NCBI RefSeq assembly: GCF_000348945.1
Contig: NZ_AOCK01000002.1
Coordinates: 124,001-188,000 of the forward strand
DNA length: 64,000 bases
Reading direction: 5' to 3'
Source of the DNA: Paeniglutamicibacter gangotriensis Lz1y
GTDB taxonomy: Bacteria; Actinomycetota; Actinomycetes; Actinomycetales; Micrococcaceae
Each line of letters begins with the position of its first letter. The first letter of the stretch is position 1. The translations under genes and the position numbers were made by a program. Shown here one piece after another: positions 52,237 through 60,673 of the stretch. The notes under the pieces were generated by a model. It made no database searches, was not told where the DNA came from, and saw only the letters and a program-made list of their open reading frames with translations.

Positions 52237-55200
52237 GCCGGAGTGAAGAAAGAACCCACACCGCACCCGGAGCCGAATCCGAGGCGCCGCCTCCGGCGCC
52301 GCGGGTGTATTCGCCCGAAGAACTGGCAGGGATCCTGGGCCAGCACCTACCCACCGCAGAACAATCAGCGATCATCTCCTCCCCGCTGGAACCCTTGCTG
52401 GTCATTGCCGGGGCCGGATCGGGGAAAACCGCCACGATGGCCGATCGGGTCATCTGGCTGGTCGCCAACCAAAAGGTGCGCCCCGAGGAAATCCTGGGCG
52501 TGACCTTCACCCGCAAGGCCGCAGGCGAGCTGGCCCAGCGGATCCGCGGGCAGCTGGAGAAACTGGCCCGCTCCGGGCTGCTGGAACTCGACGAGGAGGG
52601 GCTGCTGGATCCCACGGTCTCCACCTACCACTCCTACGCCAACACGCTGGTGAAGGAACACGGGCTGCGCATCGGGGTGGAATCCGATACCGCGCTGTTG
52701 GGTACCGCGCAGGCCTGGCAGGTAGCCGCAGCCGTCGTCGAAGGCTATTCCGGGGACTACGAGCACCTGGCCTCCTCCAAGAACACGCTCATCGACGCCG
52801 TGGTGACCTTCGCCGGGGAGTGCGCCGAACACCTGGTGGACCCGGTCTACGCCAGGCAGTGGATCGATGAGCTGGTGGGCCGGCTTCAGGCCCTGCCCTA
52901 CCGCATCGATAAGCAGGCCGCGCCCTCGGTGGAGGCGCGCAAACTGCTGGATAAGTTGCGCACCCGCGCCACCATCGCCGAACTCGCGGTGGACTACGCC
53001 CACGCCAAGGCCGCCCGCGGTGCCCTGGACTACGGGGACCTGGTGGCCTTGGCAGCCCGCATTGCCCGGCAGATCCCCGAGGCAGCACATAGTGAACGCG
53101 CACGCTTCAAGGTGGTGCTGCTCGACGAGTTCCAGGACACCTCGCACGCCCAGATGGTGCTCTTTTCCTGCATCTTCGGCGAAGGGCATGCCTTGACCGC
53201 GGTGGGGGATCCCAACCAGTCCATCTACGGTTTCCGCGGGGCTTCGGCCGGGCAGCTCTTCCGCTTCCCAACAGAATTCCCTGCACTCATCGACGGTGCC
53301 CCGGCCCAAGACAAGACCTCCACTGCTGCGCCGGAAACCTCCGGCACCGGCCCGGGCCGGCTGCGCCCCGCCTCGGTGGCGTACCTGTCCACCGCGTGGC
53401 GCAACTCCGTGAACGTGCTGGCAGCTGCCAACGCCGTCTCGGCGAAGCTGAACTCGGTTTCCCCGGAGGGCATCGAGGTGCCCTCGCTCAAACCCAGTGC
53501 GTTCGCCGGCACCGGTGCGGTGGAACTGGCCCGCTATGCCACCGGCGGCGCGGAGGCTGCGGCGCTGGCCGCCCGCTTCGCCCAGGAGCGTTCTTCCTTC
53601 GCCGCCGCACACGGGCGCAACCCCACCATGGCGGTGCTCTGCCGCACTCGCTCGGGGTTGATGCCTGTGGCTCGCGGGCTGGAAGACGCTGGCATTCCCT
53701 ACGAAGTTCTGGGCCTGGGCGGGCTGCTGGGCATGCCCGAGGTCGCTGACATCGTGGCCACGCTTAACGTGCTGGTGGATCCCAACCGCTCCGACCACCT
53801 GGTGCGGTTGTTGGCCGGAGCCAGATGGCGCATCGGCCCGGCGGACCTGATGGCCTTCGCCGATTGGTCGCGTTTCCTGGCCCGCCGCCGCGAATTCGCG
53901 CTCAAGGACGGGGTCACCCAGTCCCTCGACACCCCCGAAAGCGCCGAGGAAGTCACCCGTGGTGAAGCTCGGGCCGAGCTGAACGATGCCGCGAGCCTGG
54001 TGGAGGCGCTGGATTACCTGCCGCATCCGGACTGGGTTTCCGGTGACGGGCGCGCGCTGAGCGACGAAGCCAGAACTCGGCTGACCAAGCTGCGCGATGA
54101 ACTGCGCTACCTGCGGGGTTTCATCGACGACGACTTGGAGACGTTGCTGCGCGAAACCGAGCGCACCATGGGGCTGGACCTTGAGGTGGCCGCCAAGCCC
54201 GGGGTCGGGATCCATGAGGCCCGGCGCCACCTGGATGCCTTCGCCGACATCGCCCAGGACTACGCCGCCACCTCCACCCGCGTGGATTTAGCCGGGTTCC
54301 TGACCTGGTTGGAGGCAGCTGCCGAGAAGGAGGGCGGGCTGCCGATCGTGCCCGGGGAATCGAACCCGGAGGCGGTGCAGTTGCTGACCATCCACGCCTC
54401 CAAGGGCCTGGAATGGGATGTGGTTGCGGTGACCGGTATGAACGCCGGGATCTTCCCCAGCGCGAATGACTCGCGCTGGACCAGCGGGGACTCGGCACTG
54501 CCCTGGCCGCTGCGCGGGGACAGGCATGACTTGCCGCAATGGGACACCGAGCAGGAATCGCTTTTTGACGTGGTCAAGGCCGAAGGTTTTTTCAAGTCCG
54601 AGGTACTGGCGCACGCCGAGCTGGAGGAACGGCGTCTGGCCTACGTGGCCCTGACCCGGGCCAAGACGTTGTTGGTCTGCTCGGCCACCGCCTGGACCGG
54701 GACGCGCACCAAGCTGACCGACCCGTCAGGATTCCTGTTGGACATGCTTCCGCTGACCGAACTTGCCCAGCCCGCCGCGGAAACCAGCAGCTGGGTCCAG
54801 GACGACGAGGCCCCCGAAGCCAACCCGTTCCGCGAGCAACCCCTGGAGGCTCGCTGGCCCTATGACCCCTTGGAGGGCCCGGTGATTACCGGCGGCGGGG
54901 TCCAACGCCCGCGACCGGCGGGCCGTCGCGCCAAGCTGGAAGCCGCGAGCGCCGCAGTGCTGAAGGCCGCACGGATCGCCGCGGAGTCTGACGATGCTGA
55001 GGCAGCGTTTGCTCCCGCCGGAGACGAGGACCCGGTGCAGAGTTCGGCGCGGACCGAAATCGGGGAAGGCTGGTTCCACGAGGCCCGGATCCTGTTGGCA
55101 CGCAAGGATCAAGAAGCTGCCGATGAGCGCCGGACCGGGGTGCCGAAGCACGTGCGCGCCTCGGTGTTCGTGGATCTGGCCACCGATGCCGCGGCGGTGC

Positions 55201-55745
55201 TGGCAGAGCTGCGCCGCCCGGTTCCGCGTCGTCCCGGTACTGCCGCCCGCCGTGGCACCGCGTTCCACGCCTGGCTGGAGGAGTACTTCGATTCCACCGG
55301 GATGCTGGAACTGGGCGAGTACATGGAGGCTGCCGACGCGTACATCGACGACGCCTTGGACCTGGAGGAGATGAAGCGCGCGTTCCTTCAATCCGAGTGG
55401 GCCAACCGCCAGCCGGCCTTCGTGGAGGCCGCCATCGAGACACGGATCGGCCCGGTGTCGGTACGCGGACGCATCGATGCGATCTTCCAGGAGCCCGACG
55501 GCGCCTGGCTGCTGGTGGACTGGAAAACCGGCCGGGTTCCGCGTGGTGAGGAACTGCGGATCAAGGCGCTGCAACTGGCGGTGTACCGGTTGGGCTGGGC
55601 CCGCCTGCGCGGCATCGAGGTCTCCGAGGTCTGTGCGGCGTTTTACTATGTAGGCACCGGCACCACCATCAGGCCGCACGACCTGGCCGACGAGGCGGAA
55701 CTGGAGAACCTGATCAGCGAATCGATGGACGCGCTGAACGCCTAG
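52233..55745 (+). CDS. adnB: AdnB-type helicase-nuclease subunit
   Basis: 1170 residues. Complete UvrD motor: VIAGAGSGKTATM, VTFTRKAAGELAQRI, LLDEFQDTSHAQ, GDPNQSIYGFRGA, and the late ASKGLEWDVV. C-terminal nuclease: VRGRIDAIFQEPD then LLVDWKTGRVPR and the QLAVYRLGWA helix. ATG overlaps the adnA stop by four bases. It should be the main motor of the pair. Followed by a GC-rich hairpin. Confidence 0.9.
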   Translation: MSRSEERTHTAPGAESEAPPPAPRVYSPEELAGILGQHLPTAEQSAIISSPLEPLLVIAGAGSGKTATMADRVIWLVANQKVRPEEILGVTFTRKAAGELAQRIRGQLEKLARSGLLELDEEGLLDPTVSTYHSYANTLVKEHGLRIGVESDTALLGTAQAWQVAAAVVEGYSGDYEHLASSKNTLIDAVVTFAGECAEHLVDPVYARQWIDELVGRLQALPYRIDKQAAPSVEARKLLDKLRTRATIAELAVDYAHAKAARGALDYGDLVALAARIARQIPEAAHSERARFKVVLLDEFQDTSHAQMVLFSCIFGEGHALTAVGDPNQSIYGFRGASAGQLFRFPTEFPALIDGAPAQDKTSTAAPETSGTGPGRLRPASVAYLSTAWRNSVNVLAAANAVSAKLNSVSPEGIEVPSLKPSAFAGTGAVELARYATGGAEAAALAARFAQERSSFAAAHGRNPTMAVLCRTRSGLMPVARGLEDAGIPYEVLGLGGLLGMPEVADIVATLNVLVDPNRSDHLVRLLAGARWRIGPADLMAFADWSRFLARRREFALKDGVTQSLDTPESAEEVTRGEARAELNDAASLVEALDYLPHPDWVSGDGRALSDEARTRLTKLRDELRYLRGFIDDDLETLLRETERTMGLDLEVAAKPGVGIHEARRHLDAFADIAQDYAATSTRVDLAGFLTWLEAAAEKEGGLPIVPGESNPEAVQLLTIHASKGLEWDVVAVTGMNAGIFPSANDSRWTSGDSALPWPLRGDRHDLPQWDTEQESLFDVVKAEGFFKSEVLAHAELEERRLAYVALTRAKTLLVCSATAWTGTRTKLTDPSGFLLDMLPLTELAQPAAETSSWVQDDEAPEANPFREQPLEARWPYDPLEGPVITGGGVQRPRPAGRRAKLEAASAAVLKAARIAAESDDAEAAFAPAGDEDPVQSSARTEIGEGWFHEARILLARKDQEAADERRTGVPKHVRASVFVDLATDAAAVLAELRRPVPRRPGTAARRGTAFHAWLEEYFDSTGMLELGEYMEAADAYIDDALDLEEMKRAFLQSEWANRQPAFVEAAIETRIGPVSVRGRIDAIFQEPDGAWLLVDWKTGRVPRGEELRIKALQLAVYRLGWARLRGIEVSEVCAAFYYVGTGTTIRPHDLADEAELENLISESMDALNA

Positions 55746-55796
55746 GTCTTCGGCTCAGGAACGGGCTCTTCGACGCGTAGAAGCAATCCACGCCAA

Positions 55797-55830
55797 GAGG
55801 CGCCGCCCCCCGCTCGGGGACGGCGCCTCG
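55797..55830. terminator. Terminator between adnB and the phosphotransferase-like gene
   Basis: GC-rich inverted repeat, about 15 bp with one mismatch (GAGGCGCCG and complement at the outer ends), between convergent genes. No T run. Confidence 0.65.
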
Positions 55831-55857
55831 TGGTACGTGCGCAGGGCCGGGCTCCGG

Positions 55858-57276
55858 CTACTGCGGATCCAGTTTCTGGATCGGGATCGCGTTGGTCTCG
55901 GGTTCAGCAGCGCTGGCCTTCTTGGGTGCGTCCGGGGCCGCGGTACCAGGGGACTTGGCTGCCTCTTCGGGCTTGGTCGGCTTCGCCGGTGATGGGGCGG
56001 CAGGCTTGGGCGCTTCGGCGGGCGTGGCCGGCTCCGCCGGTGACGGGGCGGCAGGCTTGGGCGCTTCGGCTGGTTTCACTGGAGCCTTGGCCGGAACCGG
56101 CGGGGTAGCCCGAGGCCCCGAAGCCGCGCTTACCGGAGCGGGCACGACCTTTATGGCCGAGGTCTCTGCCTCAACCGGAGCAGCTGTGGAGGCTTCGTCC
56201 TGGCTCTCGTCGACGTCCTCGTCGTTCTCTTCGTTGCGAGCGGCCGAGGGTACCGCGAAAGTCACGGGAGTCGCAGGAGAAACCTTTGGGGATGGCGCGG
56301 GTGTGGCCTCAGGTTCGGGGCGCGGGGCACGCGGCGGTTCCACCACGGAGATCGGCTGGCCGCCGTACTCGGCAATATCCGAATCCAGTTCTTCGAGCAT
56401 CACCTTCGCCTCGGTGATGCGTGCGGCATCGCCCGAGGCAATGGCCTTTACCAGCCACTGGGCCAGCGCGAACTCCGCGGCCAGAGCGGCACGGCGCATG
56501 ATGTGTGGATCGGCGCGATCTCCGCGGACCGCGACATAGCTTTCGAAAGCGGCTTCGGCAAAGGACTGCTCGTGGACAGCGGCCAGCCAAGCAAAGTCGT
56601 CGGCCGGATCCCCGACCTGCAGGTCGGTCCAGCCGTTGACGGCAACAACTTTGGCATCGGCGATGAGCAACTGGTCCTCGTGCAGGTCACCGTGGATCGC
56701 CGTGGCGTTGAAGCGCCACAGGGCCACATCCTCCAGCGCATGTTCCCAGCGGCGCAGCAGGCGGGAGGGGATCATGCCGGTGGTTGCCGCTGCGTCCAGC
56801 TCGTTGAGTCGGCGCTGGCGAACCTGCTCGGCGGTGTAGGCGGGAAGATCGGCGCGGTCGATGGCCGAGGAGGGCATCGAGTGGATTGCGGCCATTACCG
56901 ACCCCAGGTCCTTGGCGCAGCGCGAACCCAAGCCGACCAGGTCTTCTAGCGAGTATTGCTTGCCTGGCAGATGGTTGTAGACGAAGGTGCGCAGCGGACC
57001 CTGACGTACGGTTCCTGCCACCGATGGCAGCGCGAAGGGCAGCGAGGCACGGATGCCGGCGGAGAAGGCACGCAGCGCGGCAAGTTCAGTTTCCAGACGC
57101 ATACTGGCGTCTTCATGCAGTGGGGAGCGCACACGCCAACGATTCCCGGAGGCATCAACAATGAGCACCGAATCGAAGTCGTTGCCGTCGTCCGGCAACG
57201 TGGCCACGCCCGTGGGCGCCAAACCGGGGACCGCGGCGGTGGCGATGGCAGCAAGTTCCATGGGAGAGCGTTTCAC
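55858..57276 (-). CDS. Degenerate aminoglycoside/macrolide phosphotransferase-like protein
   Basis: 472 residues. Residues about 1-290 have the APH fold: FVYNHLPGKQYSLEDL, and HGDLHEDQLLI with the catalytic Asp. The next motif, which binds the metal (IDW in active enzymes), reads VAVNGWTDLQVGDPADDFAWL, with Gly where the Asp should be. The rest of the GDPADDFA helix is intact. The remaining 180 residues are Pro/Ala/Glu-rich, with a 17-residue repeat. GTG at 57276 is 7 bases after TACGGT, so it is leaderless. A pseudokinase is likely; an unusual active enzyme cannot be ruled out. Confidence 0.8.
   Translation of the reverse strand: MKRSPMELAAIATAAVPGLAPTGVATLPDDGNDFDSVLIVDASGNRWRVRSPLHEDASMRLETELAALRAFSAGIRASLPFALPSVAGTVRQGPLRTFVYNHLPGKQYSLEDLVGLGSRCAKDLGSVMAAIHSMPSSAIDRADLPAYTAEQVRQRRLNELDAAATTGMIPSRLLRRWEHALEDVALWRFNATAIHGDLHEDQLLIADAKVVAVNGWTDLQVGDPADDFAWLAAVHEQSFAEAAFESYVAVRGDRADPHIMRRAALAAEFALAQWLVKAIASGDAARITEAKVMLEELDSDIAEYGGQPISVVEPPRAPRPEPEATPAPSPKVSPATPVTFAVPSAARNEENDEDVDESQDEASTAAPVEAETSAIKVVPAPVSAASGPRATPPVPAKAPVKPAEAPKPAAPSPAEPATPAEAPKPAAPSPAKPTKPEEAAKSPGTAAPDAPKKASAAEPETNAIPIQKLDPQ
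55985..56078. repeat. Tandem repeat in the phosphotransferase-like tail
   Basis: Near-identical 51-base units (17 codons, encoding PAEAPKPAAPSP-type sequence), about two copies with a partial end. They keep the frame. Confidence 0.7.
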
Positions 57277-57283
57277 ATCATCC

Positions 57284-57289
57284 ACCGTA
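57284..57289 (-). promoter_or_regulatory. -10 element of a leaderless promoter, phosphotransferase-like gene
   Basis: TACGGT on the minus strand, 7 bases before GTG at 57276. Confidence 0.45.
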
Positions 57290-57477
57290 GACCGCCGTCG
57301 TGCCTCAGTCCTGCCGTGCGGCGGCGAGTCGCACGATTTGCGGGCATTTGGCAGATACCCGCAGTCTTTCCCCGCCGCCCGCCTGAGATTGCGAAAAAAA
57401 CCGTGCGGGGCCCGGGATTACATGCGGTGAGGATCACCTCCGGGGTCTTCGAATATGCGTTGGGGCCGGAGGATCAG

Positions 57478-57483
57478 TACGGT
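57478..57483 (+). promoter_or_regulatory. -10 element of a leaderless promoter for nudC
   Basis: TACGGT, 7 bases, then ATG. The same hexamer and spacing occur in the divergent phosphotransferase-like promoter. Confidence 0.5.
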
Positions 57484-57490
57484 TAGTCCC

Positions 57491-58456
57491 ATGAGCCATA
57501 CCGTTTCTTCCCCCGAGCCCAGCCACCCGGCGCTAGGTGCCCTGCCCCTGGCCCGCGCCGCCATCGACCGCCGCTGCGAGCGACGCACCGAAGCGGGCTG
57601 GCTCGATGCGCTGCGCACCCGGGAAGACACCCGGCACCTGGTGCTGATCGGCGGGAGGGCACGGGTGCTGGACGGGGCACTGACCCTGCTGCAACACCCC
57701 GAGGTGCCCGATGGAGGGGCCACCATCTACCTGGGCTTCGACGGGGAAGCGGAGATCTTGCTGCATTCCTTCCACGAGGCACCCCAAGATGCCGCCGGAC
57801 CTGTCGCCAGCCACGTCACGCACCCCGGCGAATGGTTGGGACTGCGCGATGTCGCAGCGGGGCTCACCGCACGCGACGCAGGACTCTTCGTGGAGGCCGT
57901 GGCCATCGCCAACTGGAACCATGCGATGAACTTCTGCCCCGGCTGCGGCGGCCCCCTCAAGATGCGTGACTCCGGCTGGGTCAAGGTCTGTATAGCCGAG
58001 GGCACCGAATACTTCCCGCGTACCGACCCTGCGGTCATCGTGGCCATCACCGACGACGCCGACCGGTTGCTGCTTGGCGCCAACAAGGCCTGGGGCGGCA
58101 CCCGCTTCTCCACCCTGGCCGGGTTTGTGGAACCCGGTGAATCGCTGGAAGCTGCGGTCGTGCGCGAAGTCGCCGAGGAATCCGGGGTCCAGGTCGCCAA
58201 CCCGCGCTACATGGGATCGCAGCCCTGGCCGTTCCCGCGTTCGCTGATGCTAGGCTTCACCGCCACCGCCCTGGGCACCGAATTGGTGCCCGACGGCCAA
58301 GAAATCATCGACCTGCGCTGGTTCACCCGTGAGGAACTGGCCGACCAGGTGCGTTCCGGTGCCATTGCGGTGCCCTCCGGGGTCTCGATCGCCAGTGCGC
58401 TGATCGAACATTGGTTTGGTGGCGTCCTGCCCGAGCCCGAACACCTGGAAAACTAG
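57491..58456 (+). CDS. nudC: NAD(+) diphosphatase / NAD-cap hydrolase (NudC)
   Basis: Hydrolyses NADH or NAD-capped RNA ends. 321 residues: a zinc ribbon with FCPGCGGPLKMRDSGWVKVC, then the Nudix box GFVEPGESLEAAVVREVAEESGV and the NADH-specific SQPWPFPRSLM. The ribbon keeps three Cys; the fourth is replaced (VCIAEGTEYFPR), as in some actinobacterial relatives. Three bases separate it from uvrD2, so the two form an operon. Confidence 0.93.
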   Translation: MSHTVSSPEPSHPALGALPLARAAIDRRCERRTEAGWLDALRTREDTRHLVLIGGRARVLDGALTLLQHPEVPDGGATIYLGFDGEAEILLHSFHEAPQDAAGPVASHVTHPGEWLGLRDVAAGLTARDAGLFVEAVAIANWNHAMNFCPGCGGPLKMRDSGWVKVCIAEGTEYFPRTDPAVIVAITDDADRLLLGANKAWGGTRFSTLAGFVEPGESLEAAVVREVAEESGVQVANPRYMGSQPWPFPRSLMLGFTATALGTELVPDGQEIIDLRWFTREELADQVRSGAIAVPSGVSIASALIEHWFGGVLPEPEHLEN

Positions 58457-58459
58457 ACC

Positions 58460-60601
58460 ATGACAGAAACCGACGCACCCGGCGCCATGGAAGAACGGAT
58501 CCTGGGCGGACTGGACGACGAACAACGCCAGGTTGCCACCACGCTGAGCGGACCGCTCTGTGTGCTGGCCGGTGCCGGCACCGGCAAGACCCGTGCCATC
58601 ACCCACCGCATCGCCTACGGTGTGCACACCGGGGTCTACAAACCCTCCTCGATGCTCGCGGTGACCTTCACCGCTCGCGCCGCGGCGGAAATGCGCTCTC
58701 GGCTGCGCACCCTGGGGGCCGGCTCCGTGCAGACCCGCACCTTCCACGCCGCGGCGCTGCGCCAGCTGCAATACTTCTGGCCGCAATCCATCGGCGGGAA
58801 CCTGCCCAACATCGTGGACTACAAGGCCCCGCTGATCACCGAGGCAGCGCGCCGGCTGCGGACCAACGCCGATCGCGCCACGGTGCGTGATCTGGCCAGC
58901 GAAATTGAATGGGCGAAGGTCTCGATGCTGACCCCCGAGTCCTATATGGCGGCGGCTGAGGATCGCGGGAACCCCGGGGGGCTGGACACCACCACGGTCT
59001 CGCGGATCTTCCAGGCCTACGAGGATGTGAAGACCGATCGGCAGTTCATCGACTTTGAGGACGTGTTGCTGCTGACCGTGGCGATCCTGGAGGACGATGT
59101 CCGGGTCGCTGCCTCGGTGCGCGAACAGTATCGCCACTTCGTGGTTGACGAGTACCAGGACGTGTCCCCGCTGCAGCAACGCTTGCTGGATCTGTGGCTC
59201 GGCGGGCGCGATGAACTATGCGTGGTGGGCGATTCCTCGCAGACCATCTACTCCTTCACCGGCGCCACCCCGCGGCACCTGCTGGATTTTCCGGCCAAAT
59301 ACGAGCACGCCCCGGTAGTGAAGCTGGTGCGTGACTACCGCTCCACCCCTCAGGTAGTGAACCTGGCCAACCGGGTGCTGGCGGCCCGCCGCCCCGAGGC
59401 CGGGGTCCCGGATAAGGACATCGCCTGGCCCACCCCGCTGGAACTGATCGCCCAGCGCGAGAACGGGCCGGAGCCGACCTTCCTCGAAGCCAAGGACGAT
59501 GAGGCCGAAGCCGCGGAGATCGCGGCACGCATCAAGAAGCTCATTGCCGCAGGAACCCAGCCGGCGGAAATAGCGATCCTCTTCCGCACCAACGGGCAGT
59601 CAGCGGCCTACGAGCAGGCGCTGGCCTCGGCCGGAGTGGGTTATCTGCTGCGCGGCGGAGAACGCTTCTTCGCCCGGCGCGAGGTCCGCGACGCGATGCT
59701 GCAACTACGCTCGGCCGCCCGCCACGCCACCACCGGGCCCGACGGGGATACCGTGGGGCAGCTGACCCGCGACATCCTGGTCTCGCTGGGCTACAGTGCC
59801 ACCGCGCCGGCGGCCTCCGGTGCGGTGCGCGAAAAATGGGAGTCACTCTCTGCCCTGGTGGCGCTCGCCGATGAGATGGCCGAGGCCCGTGCCGGAGGCG
59901 AAGTCCCCTTCACCCTGCATACCTTCGTGGCCGAGCTCGAGGAGCGCGCCGCCAACCAACATGCCCCGACGTTGCAGGGCGTCACGCTGGCCTCGCTGCA
60001 CTCGGCCAAGGGCCTGGAATGGGATGCTGTCTTCCTGGTCGGGCTCTCCGAGGGTTTGATGCCGATCTCCTTCGCCGATGATCAGGCCGGCTACGACGAG
60101 GAACGCCGGCTGCTGTACGTGGGCATCACCCGTGCGCGCAAGTATCTGGGGCTCTCCTGGTCGTTGGCTCGCACCCCCGGGGGCCGGGCTAACCGACGCC
60201 CCTCACGGTTTTTGGATGGGCTGCGCCCGGGCGGGACCACACGGACGGCTTCCGCCGCACCGAAGGCCACGCGACGGCGTCCTGCCGGGCCTCCGGTGTG
60301 CCGGGTCTGCGGCACGCTGTTGACCAGCGCCACCGAACGCAAGCTCAGCCGCTGTGGCAATTGTCCGGCAGGGTACGACGAAGAAGTGTTCGAGTCGTTG
60401 CGCGCGTGGCGACTGGCCGTCGCCCAGGCCAACTCGCTGCCGGCGTTTGTGATCTTCACCGATGCCACGCTGATGGCCATCGCCGAGGCCAAACCCGCAG
60501 GGCTCGATTCGCTGGGCAGGGTCTCCGGGGTGGGCAAGACCAAGTTGGACCGCTACGGGGAAGCTGTGATGGCGATCCTGAACGGCGAAACCCCCAACTA
60601 G
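58460..60601 (+). CDS. uvrD2: ATP-dependent DNA helicase UvrD2
   Basis: 713 residues. Motor motifs: LAGAGTGKTRAITHRI, VVDEYQDVSPLQQ, GDSSQTIYSFTGA, LASLHSAKGLEWDAVF, YVGITRARKYLGLSW. C-terminal four-Cys zinc-binding segment (CRVCG ... CGNC) and an HRDC-type domain (about 645-710: LPAFVIFTDATLMAIAEAKP ... VSGVGKTKLDRYGEAV). This domain set defines actinobacterial UvrD2. Confidence 0.93.
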   Translation: MTETDAPGAMEERILGGLDDEQRQVATTLSGPLCVLAGAGTGKTRAITHRIAYGVHTGVYKPSSMLAVTFTARAAAEMRSRLRTLGAGSVQTRTFHAAALRQLQYFWPQSIGGNLPNIVDYKAPLITEAARRLRTNADRATVRDLASEIEWAKVSMLTPESYMAAAEDRGNPGGLDTTTVSRIFQAYEDVKTDRQFIDFEDVLLLTVAILEDDVRVAASVREQYRHFVVDEYQDVSPLQQRLLDLWLGGRDELCVVGDSSQTIYSFTGATPRHLLDFPAKYEHAPVVKLVRDYRSTPQVVNLANRVLAARRPEAGVPDKDIAWPTPLELIAQRENGPEPTFLEAKDDEAEAAEIAARIKKLIAAGTQPAEIAILFRTNGQSAAYEQALASAGVGYLLRGGERFFARREVRDAMLQLRSAARHATTGPDGDTVGQLTRDILVSLGYSATAPAASGAVREKWESLSALVALADEMAEARAGGEVPFTLHTFVAELEERAANQHAPTLQGVTLASLHSAKGLEWDAVFLVGLSEGLMPISFADDQAGYDEERRLLYVGITRARKYLGLSWSLARTPGGRANRRPSRFLDGLRPGGTTRTASAAPKATRRRPAGPPVCRVCGTLLTSATERKLSRCGNCPAGYDEEVFESLRAWRLAVAQANSLPAFVIFTDATLMAIAEAKPAGLDSLGRVSGVGKTKLDRYGEAVMAILNGETPN

Positions 60602-60673
60602 GCCCGGGCCCACGGCCCACATCCCACGGCCCGCAGGAGGCTTTGCCGAACCCCGCGGGATCCTGCGCGGGGG

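Noticed and set aside
52365-54230. 621-codon minus-strand frame opposite adnB
   Set aside because: High-GC shadow; Gly/His/Gln-rich with no domain, opposite a clear helicase gene.
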